Shown here: piece by piece, positions 27,937 to 37,731 of the stretch
Layout: each line of letters opens with the position of its first letter
Numbering within the stretch: the stretch's first letter is position 1
Source of the DNA: Luteimonas arsenica
GTDB lineage: Bacteria; Pseudomonadota; Gammaproteobacteria; Xanthomonadales; Xanthomonadaceae
Length of the DNA stretch: 64,000 nucleotides
Assembly: GCF_004352825.1 (NCBI RefSeq)
Contig: NZ_SJRW01000002.1
Location: forward strand, 868,001-932,000
Direction: 5' to 3'
Translations under genes and position numbers: made by a program
The notes under the pieces: generated by a model
Told to the model about the DNA's origin: nothing
The model's input: the letters and a program-made list of their open reading frames with translations, nothing else
Databases searched by the model: none

Positions 27937-29015
27937 TCCGACGCCAGCACCAGGCGGTTGCGCCCGCGGTGCTTGGCTTCATAAAGGGCGGTGTCGGCGG
28001 TGTTGATCCAGTCCTCGATGCGCGCGTGGTTCGCGCACGCGGGCGCGACGCCGATGCTCACCGAGTGCGCGTGCCCCGGCGCCTGCGCCAGCACGATGTC
28101 CTCGACCGCGGCGCGGTAGGCCTCGGCCATCGCCATTGCCTGGGCTGGCGTGGTTGCCGGACAGGCCACTGCGAACTCGTCGCCGCCATAGCGCCCCGCG
28201 ATGTCGCCCTCGCGCAGCACCCCGCGCAGCGCCGCCCCTGCGGCGCGCAACAGTGCGTCGCCGGCGAGGTGGCCGTACTGGTCGTTGACCCGCTTGAAGC
28301 CGTCCATGTCGATCAGCACCAGGGTCGCGACCTGCGAGTGCTGGTGGACGTCGTGCAGCACGGCCGCGGCCGCGCGCTCCCAGTGGCCGCGGTGCGACAG
28401 GCCGGTGACCAGGTCGATCCGCCCCAGGCGATCCAGCTCCTGGTTCTTCTGCAGGATCTTGCGCACCAGCTGCAGCCGGCCGAGGCTGACCATGCCGGTG
28501 TGGATCAGCAGCATGGGCAGGCAGGCCAGGATCACGGCGGTGCTCGACTCCGGCTCGAAGGCGAATCCGGTGGCCAGGGCGCCGAGCAGCAGCGCCAGCA
28601 GCGAGATCGGGAGGGTGCGCCGGAACAGGCCGGGGATGTCGGTGTTGATCTTGTCGGCCGCCGAGAGCGCCAGCAGCAGGACGCTGGGCAGCAGGTTGAA
28701 GTGCATCAGCGGCACCCAGGCCGCGGCGATCGCGGAGTCGACCAGCAGGTTGCGCTGTTCGGCGATGAAGGGATCGGCGCTGCGCTTCGCGAGCTGGTAG
28801 GCGAGGTGCGGCCACGCCAGGCCGGTGATGGCGGCCAGGGCCCAGCGCAGCGGCCCGGCCTGGAGTTCCAGCAGGACCATCGCGATCGCCAGCGCGCCCA
28901 GGCCCATGCCGAGCACGCGGTAGCGGTAGATGCGCAGCGGCAGCGCCTCGCGGGCACGGGCCGAAGCGAAGACGGTGGTCGGCGCTTGCGGCGCGCCCGG
29001 TGTGCCTGCTTCCAC
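27915..29015 (-). CDS. Membrane-bound diguanylate cyclase (GGDEF)
   Basis: A 366-residue protein with about six hydrophobic segments (about 30-200) that form a membrane sensor region, then a GGDEF domain (about 210-360). The active-site signature GGDEF (277-281) is intact and is preceded five residues upstream by an RxxD inhibitory site (REGD, 268-271). Active synthesis of cyclic di-GMP with product feedback is therefore expected. No EAL domain is present. It starts at GTG 29015 with an AGGGGTAGGGG ribosome site; a longer frame upstream runs antisense through dxs and is not credible. It lies 77 bp downstream of dxs in the same direction. Confidence 0.88.
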   Translation of the reverse strand: MEAGTPGAPQAPTTVFASARAREALPLRIYRYRVLGMGLGALAIAMVLLELQAGPLRWALAAITGLAWPHLAYQLAKRSADPFIAEQRNLLVDSAIAAAWVPLMHFNLLPSVLLLALSAADKINTDIPGLFRRTLPISLLALLLGALATGFAFEPESSTAVILACLPMLLIHTGMVSLGRLQLVRKILQKNQELDRLGRIDLVTGLSHRGHWERAAAAVLHDVHQHSQVATLVLIDMDGFKRVNDQYGHLAGDALLRAAGAALRGVLREGDIAGRYGGDEFAVACPATTPAQAMAMAEAYRAAVEDIVLAQAPGHAHSVSIGVAPACANHARIEDWINTADTALYEAKHRGRNRLVLASDHGASTT

Positions 29016-29092
29016 GCCCCTACCCCTGTGACGGGCCGGTGTCCGGCCCTGTCCCCCCGCCCAAGTATAGGACCGGAGCGGGGCAGTTCCCC

Positions 29093-31003
29093 TCAGCCCG
29101 CGGCGGTGCGCGGTGCCTCGGCCCGGGCCAGCCCGGACCAGCGCCCCAGCACCGAAGCGCGGATGCCGTTGGCGTCGATCCCGGCCTCGGCCAGCAGGTC
29201 CTCGCGGCTGGCGTGGTGCTGGAAGGCGTCGGGCAGGCCGAGGTGCAGCACCGGCAGCAGCACGCCTTCGGCAGCCAGCAACTCGGACACGCCGGAACCG
29301 GCGCCGCCCGCTACCACGTTGTCCTCGACGGTCACGAAACCCTCGTGCGTGCGCGCGAGCTCCAGCACCATCTCCCGGTCCAGCGGCTTGATGAAGCGCA
29401 TGTTGACCACGGTCAGGCCAAGCTCCGCGCCCACGGCGTCGGCCGCCGGCACCGTCGCGCCGAAGGCGAGCAGGGCGATGCGTGCGCCCTGGCGGCGCAG
29501 CTGCGCCTTGCCGATCGGCAGCACGTCGAGCGAGGCTTCGATCGCGGTCCCCGGGCCGCTGCCGCGCGGGTAGCGCACCGCGGCCGGGCCCTCGAAGCGG
29601 AAGCCGGTGGAGAGCATCTGCCGGCACTCGTTCTCGTCGGCCGGCGCCATCACCACCATGTTCGGCACGCAGCGCAGGAAGCTGAGGTCGAGGTTGCCGG
29701 CGTGGGTGGCGCCGTCCGGGCCGACCACGCCGCCGCGGTCGATCGCGAACAGCACGTCGAGCTTCTGGATCGCGACGTCGTGCACCAGCTGGTCGTAGCC
29801 GCGCTGCAGGAAGGTGGAGTAGATCGCCACCACCGGCTTGGCGCCCTCGCAGGCCATGCCGGCGGCGAGCGTCACTGCGTGCTGCTCGGCGATGGCGACG
29901 TCGAAATAGCGCTCCGGGTATTCCTTCGAGAAGCGGACCAGGCCGGAGCCTTCGCGCATCGCCGGAGTGATGCCCATGAGCTTCGGGTCCGCGGCGGCCA
30001 TGTCGCACAGCCAGTCGCCGAAGATGTCGGTGTAGGTCGGCTTCTTCATCGCGCCGGGCTTGGACACCAGACCCAGGTCGGGGTCGAAGGGCGAGACCGC
30101 GTGGTAGCCGATCTGGTCGCCCTCGGCGCGCTCGTAGCCCTTGCCCTTGGTGGTGATGACGTGCAGCAGCTGCGGGCCCTTCATGCCGCGCACGACCTTC
30201 AGCGCCGAGACCAGCGCCTTGATGTCGTTGCCGTCGATGGGGCCGGTGTAGTGGAAGCCCATTTCCTCGAACAGCGTGGAGGGCACGAACATGCCCTTCC
30301 AGTGTTCTTCCCAGCGGCGCACGAAGCGCGCGGGCGCGTTCTTCTTGTCGCCCAGCAGCTTCTTGCCACCTTCGCGGAGGGCGTTGAGGGTGTGGCTGCC
30401 GGTGGCACGGCCGAGCATCCTGGTCAGGCCGCCGACGTTCTCGCTGATCGACATCCGGTTGTCGTTGAGGATCACCAGGATGTCGGGCTCGGGCTCCATG
30501 CCGCCGGCATGGTTGAGCGCCTCGTAGGCCATGCCCGCGGTCATCGCGCCGTCGCCGATCACCGCCACGACCTGGCGGTCGTTGCCGGCGCGGGCGTTGG
30601 CGATCGCCATGCCCAGCGCGGCCGAGATCGAGGTGCTGGAGTGGCCGACGCCGAAGGTGTCGTACTCGCTCTCTTCGCGCTTGGGGAACGGCGCCACGCC
30701 GTCCTTCTGCTTGACGGTGTGGATGCTGTCGCGGCGGCCGGTCAGGATCTTGTGCGGATAGGCCTGGTGGCCGACGTCCCAGACGATGCGGTCGTTCGGG
30801 GTGTCGTAGAGGTAGTGCAGGGCGGTGGTCAGTTCGACCACGCCCAGGCCGGCGCCGAAGTGGCCACCGCTCTTGCCAACGGATTCGATGAGGTAGGCGC
30901 GCAGTTCGTCGGCGATCGCGGGCAGTTCCGCCTCGTCGAATTCACGCAGGCGGGCCGGGCTGTCGATGCGCGCGAGGCGCGGATGGCGCGTGGAGTCGAT
31001 CAT
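29093..31003 (-). CDS. dxs: 1-deoxy-D-xylulose-5-phosphate synthase
   Basis: A 636-residue thiamine-diphosphate enzyme that joins pyruvate and glyceraldehyde 3-phosphate in the first step of the MEP isoprenoid pathway. The TPP-binding motif is [18 protein letters not shown] through [24 protein letters not shown] and [13 protein letters not shown] are typical N-domain segments. The catalytic Glu lies in [15 protein letters not shown], and [15 protein letters not shown] is also characteristic. ATG 31003 gives the family length. It belongs to a minus-strand run with the unknown gene 31071-32204 upstream. Confidence 0.97.
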   Translation of the reverse strand: MIDSTRHPRLARIDSPARLREFDEAELPAIADELRAYLIESVGKSGGHFGAGLGVVELTTALHYLYDTPNDRIVWDVGHQAYPHKILTGRRDSIHTVKQKDGVAPFPKREESEYDTFGVGHSSTSISAALGMAIANARAGNDRQVVAVIGDGAMTAGMAYEALNHAGGMEPEPDILVILNDNRMSISENVGGLTRMLGRATGSHTLNALREGGKKLLGDKKNAPARFVRRWEEHWKGMFVPSTLFEEMGFHYTGPIDGNDIKALVSALKVVRGMKGPQLLHVITTKGKGYERAEGDQIGYHAVSPFDPDLGLVSKPGAMKKPTYTDIFGDWLCDMAAADPKLMGITPAMREGSGLVRFSKEYPERYFDVAIAEQHAVTLAAGMACEGAKPVVAIYSTFLQRGYDQLVHDVAIQKLDVLFAIDRGGVVGPDGATHAGNLDLSFLRCVPNMVVMAPADENECRQMLSTGFRFEGPAAVRYPRGSGPGTAIEASLDVLPIGKAQLRRQGARIALLAFGATVPAADAVGAELGLTVVNMRFIKPLDREMVLELARTHEGFVTVEDNVVAGGAGSGVSELLAAEGVLLPVLHLGLPDAFQHHASREDLLAEAGIDANGIRASVLGRWSGLARAEAPRTAAG

Positions 31004-31070
31004 CCACGCATTGTAAGACGCGGCGACGTACCGCGGCGCATGTTCGGGCCCGCCCGTCGGCGGGGCCTGT

Positions 31071-32204
31071 TCAGCGGCTGCGCAGGCGGCCGAGCAGGCC
31101 GCCGCGCGATTTCGCTGGCTCTTCCGCCGACGGCGGCGGCTCAACCCAGGGCTCGGCGAAGCCGGTGGCGAGGTTGGCGTTGACGAAATCTGCGACGTCG
31201 CTGGCCGGCACGCCGCTGGCCTCGGCGATCTCGGCCACCGTGGCCGGGCCCTTCATCATCTGGGTGGCGATGCGGAAGTGGCGCGGGTATTCGCGCTCGG
31301 TCTGCGGCCACTTGTTGAGCTGGAAGCGGCCGTGGGGATCCAGGCCCGGCAGCAGTTCGCCCTGGCCGGCCAGCAGGCCGCCAAGCCAGCGCAGGCGTGC
31401 GAGGGGCTGTGCCGCGCCCGCGGCCTCGCGGGACCAGGTGGCATCGTCGACCGGCAGGAGTTCGGCCTGCTCGACGGCGCGCTCGAAGCAGGACGCCAGC
31501 GACTTGAGCGCGGTCGGCCCGTGCCAGCTGTCCGCATCGGCGTCGATGAGCAGCGCCGGGGCGTCGCCGCGCTGGTAGCGGACGCGGCCGGTGAGGGCGC
31601 CGGACTGCAGCCAGTTGGCCAGGGTCTGTCCGGTGGGCGGGGCGGGTGCCGGCTCGGCAGCAGCGGCGGGCTCGGCAGCCGGTGGCGACGGCTCCGGGTC
31701 GGGCTTCGCGGCGACAACCGGTACGGGAATCGGCGCAGCAGCAGCGACCGGAGGGGGCTCCGGGGTGGCTGCTGCTGGCGCGGGCGCTGCCGCTTCTTCC
31801 GGTTCGGCCTTGGCCTGGACCTGGGGCGCGGTGTTCGTTGCGGACGTCTGTGGCGGCGCCGGCTCCGGAGTGCCACTGCCGGCCTCAAGCTCGACCCCCG
31901 CACCGCGTGCGACATCGGCCAGCAGCGTCATCACCTGATCGGTGTCGAAGGGCCGGCCAAGCCGGAAATCGGTCTGGGTCCGCGGGGCCGAGGTCAGTCC
32001 GATCACCTGGCGCCCCGCGGCGTGCAGCCGCAGCCAGCTCATCGGACCGTACATGCTGTCCATGTCGACGACGACGTGGTCGGCCTCGCCGTCGGATACC
32101 AGCGTCCAGCGGTTGCCCAGCCGCGCGTTGGCCTCGAGGAACGCCGCCTTCAGGGCGGCTTCGGTGGCGGGATCCATCCCGGTCAGGCCGAGGGTCAGCG
32201 ACAT
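31071..32204 (-). CDS. Uncharacterised protein: receiver-like N-domain, Pro/Ala linker, helical C-domain
   Basis: A 377-residue protein I cannot assign to a named family. The first 110 residues read like an alpha/beta response-regulator fold ([40 protein letters not shown]), but the invariant acidic pair and Lys of a true receiver are not evident. Residues about 112-195 are an extremely Pro/Ala/Glu-rich linker. The C-terminal 180 residues contain a helix-turn-helix-like segment ([22 protein letters not shown]) and end in a basic tail ([10 protein letters not shown]). No signal peptide or membrane helix is visible. It may be a signalling or surface-behaviour regulator, but this is a guess. Confidence 0.75.
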   Translation of the reverse strand: MSLTLGLTGMDPATEAALKAAFLEANARLGNRWTLVSDGEADHVVVDMDSMYGPMSWLRLHAAGRQVIGLTSAPRTQTDFRLGRPFDTDQVMTLLADVARGAGVELEAGSGTPEPAPPQTSATNTAPQVQAKAEPEEAAAPAPAAATPEPPPVAAAAPIPVPVVAAKPDPEPSPPAAEPAAAAEPAPAPPTGQTLANWLQSGALTGRVRYQRGDAPALLIDADADSWHGPTALKSLASCFERAVEQAELLPVDDATWSREAAGAAQPLARLRWLGGLLAGQGELLPGLDPHGRFQLNKWPQTEREYPRHFRIATQMMKGPATVAEIAEASGVPASDVADFVNANLATGFAEPWVEPPPSAEEPAKSRGGLLGRLRSR

Positions 32205-32365
32205 CGCGCGGTGTTCCGGATGCTGGTGGAGTCACCGAGTGTTGCGGAGCCCGCCGGTCGCGTCAACGCGCGCAGACGGGCACTTGCGGCTGCTGCACGT
32301 CACTTCGAAGTGCCATTGGTGACGCCCGTCGCGCTTGCCCTGCGACGGGCTGCGCGCTGCCGGGA

Positions 32366-33022
32366 TCATTGCCTGCGGCGCTTTGGCAGCTGGCTGGAGA
32401 GGAAGGCCATCTGGTCGGCCAGGATGTTGCGGTTGGACAGGATCAGGTGCTCGATCCAGCTGGGCCGGTAGGGCACCGCCAGCAACGGCATCGAGGCCTG
32501 CGCCGGGGTCCGCCCGCCCTTGCGCGAGTTGCATGCGAAGCAGGCAGTGACCACGTTCTCCCAGATGTCGGCGCCGCCGCGCGACACCGGATGCACGTGG
32601 TCGCGGGTGAGGTGCTGGCGCGGGTAGGTATGCCCGCAGTACATGCACAGCTGCTGGTCGCGGGCGAACAGGGCGGTGTTGGTCAGTGCCGGCGTCGGGT
32701 CCAGGGCGCGGGAATGGGCACGGCCGCGGGCGGCGACGATCGGATGGAGTTCGACGATGCTGCGCTCGCCGGTCGCCCGGCTGGTGCCGCCGCGGACGGC
32801 CAGGCAGGGTTCGCCAAGGGTCCAGGCGACGGCATCGCGCACGTAGAGACAGGTCGCTTCCTGCCAGCTCATCCAGTCCAGGGCGCGGCCGTGGGCATCC
32901 AGGGCCAGCAGGCGTACCCGTCCCAGCGCCGGGACCCCCGTGCCGGCAGGCTGCCGACCCGGCGCCTTGGCCGGGGGTTCCATGCCGCTGACAAGGCGTA
33001 GCCGCGCTCTGTCGGGTTCCAT
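32366..33022 (-). CDS. HNH endonuclease family protein
   Basis: A 218-residue protein with an HNH nuclease domain (about 115-190): zinc-knuckle CMYCGH, then LTRDHVHPVSRGG (catalytic His), WENVVTACFACNSRKG (second CxxC with Asn and Lys). The N-terminal 100 residues (RVRLLALDAHGRALDWMSWQEATC) are conserved in stand-alone HNH proteins of many proteobacteria whose role is unclear. There is no adjacent methyltransferase or phage gene, so it is not evidently part of a restriction system. Start 33022 is the first ATG; an internal ATG 14 codons later is an alternative. Confidence 0.85.
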   Translation of the reverse strand: MEPDRARLRLVSGMEPPAKAPGRQPAGTGVPALGRVRLLALDAHGRALDWMSWQEATCLYVRDAVAWTLGEPCLAVRGGTSRATGERSIVELHPIVAARGRAHSRALDPTPALTNTALFARDQQLCMYCGHTYPRQHLTRDHVHPVSRGGADIWENVVTACFACNSRKGGRTPAQASMPLLAVPYRPSWIEHLILSNRNILADQMAFLSSQLPKRRRQ

Positions 33023-33075
33023 GGGAACAACAGCTTATACGCTTCCCGTGACAGCTTGTGTAGGCGTGGCGCGGA

Positions 33076-34866
33076 TCAGCTGCCGAAGCTGTCCGCGTCG
33101 AGGTCCATCAGCGGACCCGCGCCGGCCCGGATCGCGCTGGCATGGGCCAGGGTGCGCGGCAGGATGCGGGCGAAATAGAAGCGCGCGGTCTCGCGCTTGG
33201 CGTCCCTGAAGGCGGCCGGCCGCGACGAGTCGCGCGCGGCGACGGCGGCGCGCAGCCACCAGTAGGCGAGCACCACGTAGCCGGAATAGAACAGGTAGTC
33301 CCAGGCCGCCGCGCCCAGTTCGTCGGGGTTGCTGGCGGCGGCCTGCAGCATCTCGCGGGTCAGCGCGCTCCATTCGGCGCACTTTTCGCGCAGGGTCGCC
33401 ACGTCGGCGGCGACATCGGCCTGGTCGGCATGCGCCGCGCAGAACGCCTCCACTTCGGCCAGGAACAGCTTCAGCCCGGCCGCTTGCGAAGAGGCCGTCT
33501 TGCGTCCGGCCAGGTCCATCGCCTGGATGCCGGTGGTGCCCTCGTACAGGGTGGTGATGCGCGCGTCGCGCGCCAGCTGCTCCATGCCGTGCTCGGCGAT
33601 GTAACCGTGGCCGCCGAAGCACTGCAGGGCGTTGTAGGTGTTCTCGATGCTCCATTCGGTCTGGCAGGCCTTGGAGATCGGAGTGAGGAAGCTCACCAGG
33701 GTCTCGGCGCGCTCGCGTTCGGCCGGATCGGCGGCGTGGGCGGCTTCGTCGAGCAGGCTGCCGGCGTGCATCGCCAGCATGCGGCTGCCTTCGGTCAGCG
33801 CCTTCACCGACAGCAGCATGCGGCGCACGTCCGGGTGGACGATGATCGGGTCGGCGGGCTTCCCCGGCAGCTTGGGGCCGGTCAGCGAGCGCGACTGCAG
33901 GCGCTCGCGCGAATAGCGCAGCGCGTTCTGGTACGCGCGCTCGGACAGGCCGATGCCCTGCAGGCCGACGCCCAGGCGCGCGGAGTTCATCATGGTGAAC
34001 ATCGCCTTGAGGCCGCCGTGCTTCTCGCCGACCAGCCAGCCTTCGGCGCCGTCGAAGTTCATCACGCAGGTGGCCGAGCCCTTGATGCCCATCTTGTGCT
34101 CGATCGAGCCGCAGCGCACCGCGTTGCGTTCGCCGACGACGCCGTCGCGGCCGACCTTGAACTTCGGCGTGAGGAACAGCGAGATGCCCTTGGCCCCGGG
34201 CGGCGCGTCGGGCAGCTTGGCCAGCACCAGGTGCAGGATGTTGTCGGTGAAGTCGTGCTCGCCGGCGGTGATGAAGATCTTGGTGCCGGCGATCGCGTAG
34301 CTGCCGTCGTCGCGCGGTTCGGCGCGGGTGCGCAGCAGGCCCAGGTCGGTGCCGCAGTGCGGCTCGGTCAGGCACATGGTGCCGGTCCATCGGCCCTCGA
34401 TCAGCGGCTTGAGGAAAACCTCGCGCTGCCAGTCCTCGCCGTGCTGGCGCAGCGCCTCCACCGCGCCGTGCGACAGCAGGGGGAAGTTGCCCCAGGCCAG
34501 GTTGGCGCCGTTGATCATCTCGCTGACCAGGGTGCCGACCAGATGTGGCAGGCCCTGGCCGCCGTGTTCCGGCGCGGCGGTCAGGCCCGGCCAACCGCCC
34601 TCGACGTATTGCGCATAGGCCGTCTTGAAGCCCTCGGGCGTGGAAACGTCGCCGGTGGCCGGGTCGTGGTGGCAGCCCTGCTGGTCGCCGACGGCGTTGA
34701 GCGGTGCCAGCACGCTGCCAGCGAAGCGCGCGGCCTCCTCCAGCACGGCGTCGACCACGTCGGGCGTGGCGTCGGCGTGGCCGAGGCGCGCGAACCGCGA
34801 CTGGGCGTCGAGCAATTCGTCAAGGACGAAGCGGATGTCGTCCAGCGGGGCGGTGTACTGGCTCAT
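33076..34866 (-). CDS. Acyl-CoA dehydrogenase (DmdC-like, with C-terminal extension)
   Basis: A 596-residue flavoenzyme that introduces a trans-2,3 double bond into acyl-CoA. FAD/substrate segments MCLTEPHCGTDLG, YAIAGTKIFITAGEH and LGVGLQGIG are present. YEGTTGIQAMDL holds the catalytic Glu. The extra 110-residue C-terminal domain (about 470-590) marks the subfamily that includes 3-methylmercaptopropionyl-CoA dehydrogenase DmdC, although in soil Xanthomonadaceae such enzymes are usually general acyl-CoA dehydrogenases. The exact chain-length preference cannot be read. Start MSQYTAPLDDIRFVL at 34866 fits the family. Confidence 0.9.
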   Translation of the reverse strand: MSQYTAPLDDIRFVLDELLDAQSRFARLGHADATPDVVDAVLEEAARFAGSVLAPLNAVGDQQGCHHDPATGDVSTPEGFKTAYAQYVEGGWPGLTAAPEHGGQGLPHLVGTLVSEMINGANLAWGNFPLLSHGAVEALRQHGEDWQREVFLKPLIEGRWTGTMCLTEPHCGTDLGLLRTRAEPRDDGSYAIAGTKIFITAGEHDFTDNILHLVLAKLPDAPPGAKGISLFLTPKFKVGRDGVVGERNAVRCGSIEHKMGIKGSATCVMNFDGAEGWLVGEKHGGLKAMFTMMNSARLGVGLQGIGLSERAYQNALRYSRERLQSRSLTGPKLPGKPADPIIVHPDVRRMLLSVKALTEGSRMLAMHAGSLLDEAAHAADPAERERAETLVSFLTPISKACQTEWSIENTYNALQCFGGHGYIAEHGMEQLARDARITTLYEGTTGIQAMDLAGRKTASSQAAGLKLFLAEVEAFCAAHADQADVAADVATLREKCAEWSALTREMLQAAASNPDELGAAAWDYLFYSGYVVLAYWWLRAAVAARDSSRPAAFRDAKRETARFYFARILPRTLAHASAIRAGAGPLMDLDADSFGS

Positions 34867-34910
34867 GCCTGGAGGGGTCCTCTGCGGGAAGGTCGGTCGG
34901 GCGGCTGCGC

Positions 34911-35390
34911 TCAGCGCAGAACGCCGGGAAGGCCGGGGGTGGGGCTGAGTGCGCTCTTGCGCTTGACGGGGTAGCTGCGGCTGGAGCCGCGATCGGTCGG
35001 GATGGCGTCGATCGTGCCGTCGAATTCGTAGCCGACGCCGCGGCCGCCGGCCAGCGCGTCGGCCAGCAGCATGCGGGCGCCCGGTTCGGGCTGCATCCGG
35101 ACTTCGATCACGTCGGCCGATTCGGGGCCGATCTCCAGCGCCGGGGCGTCGCGCAGCGTGCCGGCCGCCTGGCCATCGACCGAGAGCGCCAGGTCGACGG
35201 TGTCGAAGCGCATCGGGATGCTGCTGTAGTTCTGCAGGCGCAGGCTGATCGACCAGCTGCCGTCGGTCTGCACCGCGAGCTGCTGGATGCTGGCCGCAGG
35301 CTCGGAGATCCGGCGCGCCGGACCGGTGGAACACGACGCCGCAAGGAGCACCAGCAGCGACACCGCGATGACGGCGAATCGACGACCCAT
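34911..35390 (-). CDS. LEA2/WHy-like lipoprotein
   Basis: A 159-residue lipoprotein with signal peptide and lipobox LAASC (Cys20). The mature part is a beta-sandwich-like domain with the alternating pattern SWSISLRLQNYSSIPMRFDTVDLALSV, which resembles the WHy/LEA_2 domain found in stress and cell-envelope proteins. Location is periplasmic, membrane anchored. Function is unknown. It lies 44 bp upstream of the acyl-CoA dehydrogenase and may share its transcript. Confidence 0.72.
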   Translation of the reverse strand: MGRRFAVIAVSLLVLLAASCSTGPARRISEPAASIQQLAVQTDGSWSISLRLQNYSSIPMRFDTVDLALSVDGQAAGTLRDAPALEIGPESADVIEVRMQPEPGARMLLADALAGGRGVGYEFDGTIDAIPTDRGSSRSYPVKRKSALSPTPGLPGVLR

Positions 35391-35523
35391 GGCAGCCTCC
35401 GGTTTGGACTGCGCTGGAGCATAGCACCACGCAATACGGTGGCGGATGGTGCGATGCCTGGCAGTTTGCGCGCGCGGTTTGCGTTTAAATTGGCTGGACA
35501 GCACGCCGGAGATCGCAACACCC

Positions 35524-36159
35524 ATGAGCTCGGATCACAACGGAAAGGGATTCAGGGAGCGCCTCCCGTGGACGATCGCCGCGATCGCGGTGGTCGTGCT
35601 GGCGGCGAACCTGCTCTGGGGACAGAAGAGCGAGGACGCCGGGGACGGCGAAGCGCTCGCACGCCTGAATGAACGGCTGGACGCGCTGGAGAGTGCGCCC
35701 GCGGCGCAGCGTCCACGGGCGTCGGCGCGCCTGCCGGGCGCCATGGGCGACGCGGGGGCCGCGGCCGGCAGCCTGGGCGATGGACACGGTGAGCCGCAGA
35801 CGCCGGAGGAAATCGCGGCGGCGCGCGATCGCCAGCTTCGCGAGCTGGAAGCCCAGTTCGCCAGCGACGCCGCCGATCCGGTGACCGGGCCGGAGACCGA
35901 GAACATCCTGGTCGAAACCATTTCTGGCGAGACCATGGCCGGCACCGGCCTGCGCCCGAGCAATGTCGACATCGCCTGCAAGCAGTCGAGCTGCCGCATC
36001 GTGGGCAGCTTCGACCGCATGGGCGACGCCCAGGACTGGGGCCTGTTCTACATCACCGCCGCCGGCGGCAACGTGCTGTCGCAGACGCAGATGGTGTTCG
36101 TGCCCAAGCCTGACGGCAAGACCGAAGTCCGCATCTACTCCAACCGCGCGAAGGGATAA
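35524..36159 (+). CDS. Single-pass membrane protein of unknown function
   Basis: A 211-residue protein with one N-terminal transmembrane segment (about 16-32, TIAAIAVVVLAANLLWG) and no cleavage site. A short helical stretch (LARLNERLDALES) could be a coiled coil. The periplasmic C-terminal 80 residues contain two Cys (IACKQSSCRIVGSFD) likely to form a disulfide and a beta-rich end (TQMVFVPKPDGKTEVRIYSNRAKG). I do not recognise the family. It is monocistronic and converges on ppx. Confidence 0.7.
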   Translation: MSSDHNGKGFRERLPWTIAAIAVVVLAANLLWGQKSEDAGDGEALARLNERLDALESAPAAQRPRASARLPGAMGDAGAAAGSLGDGHGEPQTPEEIAAARDRQLRELEAQFASDAADPVTGPETENILVETISGETMAGTGLRPSNVDIACKQSSCRIVGSFDRMGDAQDWGLFYITAAGGNVLSQTQMVFVPKPDGKTEVRIYSNRAKG

Positions 36160-36180
36160 GCGGACGCGGAACCGGGTGGG

Positions 36181-37731
36181 CTATGGCGGCCCACCCGCAG
36201 ACTGGGCGAAGCGCAGCGCGATGCCCAGCGACGTGGTCTCCGACGGTTCGCTGGCAAGGTCGGCCTGCAGCAGCGGGCGCGCATCCAGCCAGCGTGGGGG
36301 CAGCCGCAGTGCCAGCGTGTCGCCGTCGGCGCTGGCCTCCGCCGGGATGTCGGCCTCCTCGTGGCCGCGGTGCAGCACCACCGCCAGCCGCAGCAGCGCC
36401 GACAGCCTGCGCGCCGCCGGCAGCAGACGGTCGGGCAGGGCCTCGAACACGGTCTTCGGTACCTTGCGCCGGTGCGCGCGCACCAGGGCCGCGAGGAACT
36501 GCTGCTCCTGGCGCGAGAAGCCGGCGATGTCGGACTGGGCCAGGATGTAGGCGCCGTGCACCTGGTACTGGCTGTGGGCGATGGTCAGCCCGAGTTCGTG
36601 CAGGCGCGCGGCCCAGGACAGCATCAGGCGGTCGTCGGGCGTGAGCTGCCAGGCGGCGGCCACCTGGTCGAACAGCTTCAGCGCACTGGCCTCGACGCGC
36701 AGCGCCTGCGCCACGTCGATGCCGTAGCGCTGCACCAGCGCATCCACCGAGGTCTCGCGCGGGTCCTGGTCGCCGGCGCGGCCGAGCATGTCGTACAGCA
36801 CGCCTTCGCGCAGCGCCGCCTTGCTCACCATCATCCGCTGCAGGCCGAGGCTGGCGAATGCGGCCTCCAGCACCAGCAGGCCGCCGGCGATGACCGGGCG
36901 GCGGTCGTCGGACAGGCCGGGCAGCCTGATGTCGTCGATGTGCCCTGCGCGCAGCAGTTCGTCGCGCACCACCGGCAGGGCTTCGGCGGTGACCGCGCCC
37001 TTGGTGAGCTTCATCGCCGCGCAGATCTCGCCGATGGCCTTGTTGGTGCCCGAGGCGCCGATCGCCTCCTGCCAGCCGAGGCTGCGATAGGCGGCGGCGA
37101 ACTGCTGGAATTCCACCGAGGCTTCGATCAGGGCATCGCGCCACTTTTTCCGCGACAGCTTGCCGTTGCCGAAGTAGCGCAGCGTGCCGGCCACTGCGCC
37201 CAGCTGAACGCTTTCGCGCTCCAGGGTTTCGAAGCCGCGGCCGATGATGCATTCGGTCGAACCGCCACCGATGTCGATCACCAGCCTGCGGTGGCCGTTC
37301 TTCGGCGGCTGCGCGTGGGCGACACCCTGGTAGACCAGGCGCGCCTCCTCGCGGCCGGACACGATCTCGATGGCGTGGCCGAGCGCGGTTTCCGCCGGCA
37401 TCAGGAAGGCCTGCGGCGCGGCCAGCCGGCGAACGGTGTTGGTCGCCACTGCGCGCACTCGGTGCGGCGGGATGTCGCGGATGCGCTGGCCGAACCGCGA
37501 CAGGCACTGCAGGGCGCGTTGCCGCACCTCGGGCAGCAGGCCGCCGCGCCCGTCCAGGCCCTCGGCCATGCGCACGGTCTCGCGCAGGCGGTCGATGATG
37601 CGCAGCTGGCCCAGGGTGTAGCGGGCCACTACCATGTGGTAGCTGTTCGAGCCGAGGTCGATCGCGGCGAGCATGTCGCCATCGGCCAGCGGCTGGCTCT
37701 GTGAGGCGGCGGGGACGGCGCCCGAGCTCAT
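36181..37731 (-). CDS. ppx: Exopolyphosphatase (Ppx/GppA family)
   Basis: A 516-residue enzyme that removes terminal phosphates from inorganic polyphosphate (and possibly pppGpp). The actin-like phosphatase domain opens with LAAIDLGSNSYHMVVARY and contains VIDIGGGSTECIIG. The C-terminal HD-like helical domain begins around SWAARLHELGLTIAHSQYQVHGAYIL. ATG 37731 overlaps the ppk stop (ATGA), so the synthesising and degrading enzymes are translationally coupled. It is the last gene of phoB-phoR-ppk-ppx. Confidence 0.95.
   Translation of the reverse strand: MSSGAVPAASQSQPLADGDMLAAIDLGSNSYHMVVARYTLGQLRIIDRLRETVRMAEGLDGRGGLLPEVRQRALQCLSRFGQRIRDIPPHRVRAVATNTVRRLAAPQAFLMPAETALGHAIEIVSGREEARLVYQGVAHAQPPKNGHRRLVIDIGGGSTECIIGRGFETLERESVQLGAVAGTLRYFGNGKLSRKKWRDALIEASVEFQQFAAAYRSLGWQEAIGASGTNKAIGEICAAMKLTKGAVTAEALPVVRDELLRAGHIDDIRLPGLSDDRRPVIAGGLLVLEAAFASLGLQRMMVSKAALREGVLYDMLGRAGDQDPRETSVDALVQRYGIDVAQALRVEASALKLFDQVAAAWQLTPDDRLMLSWAARLHELGLTIAHSQYQVHGAYILAQSDIAGFSRQEQQFLAALVRAHRRKVPKTVFEALPDRLLPAARRLSALLRLAVVLHRGHEEADIPAEASADGDTLALRLPPRWLDARPLLQADLASEPSETTSLGIALRFAQSAGGPP

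Noticed and set aside
29016-30008. Longer start for the GGDEF protein inside dxs
   Set aside because: The extra sequence is antisense-type Arg/Ala/Gly-rich shadow over the dxs coding region; GTG 29015 has a good ribosome site and directly precedes the membrane domain.
32366-33022. HNH protein as part of a restriction or phage-defence system
   Set aside because: No methyltransferase, specificity subunit or defence partner is adjacent; flanking genes are metabolic or unknown.
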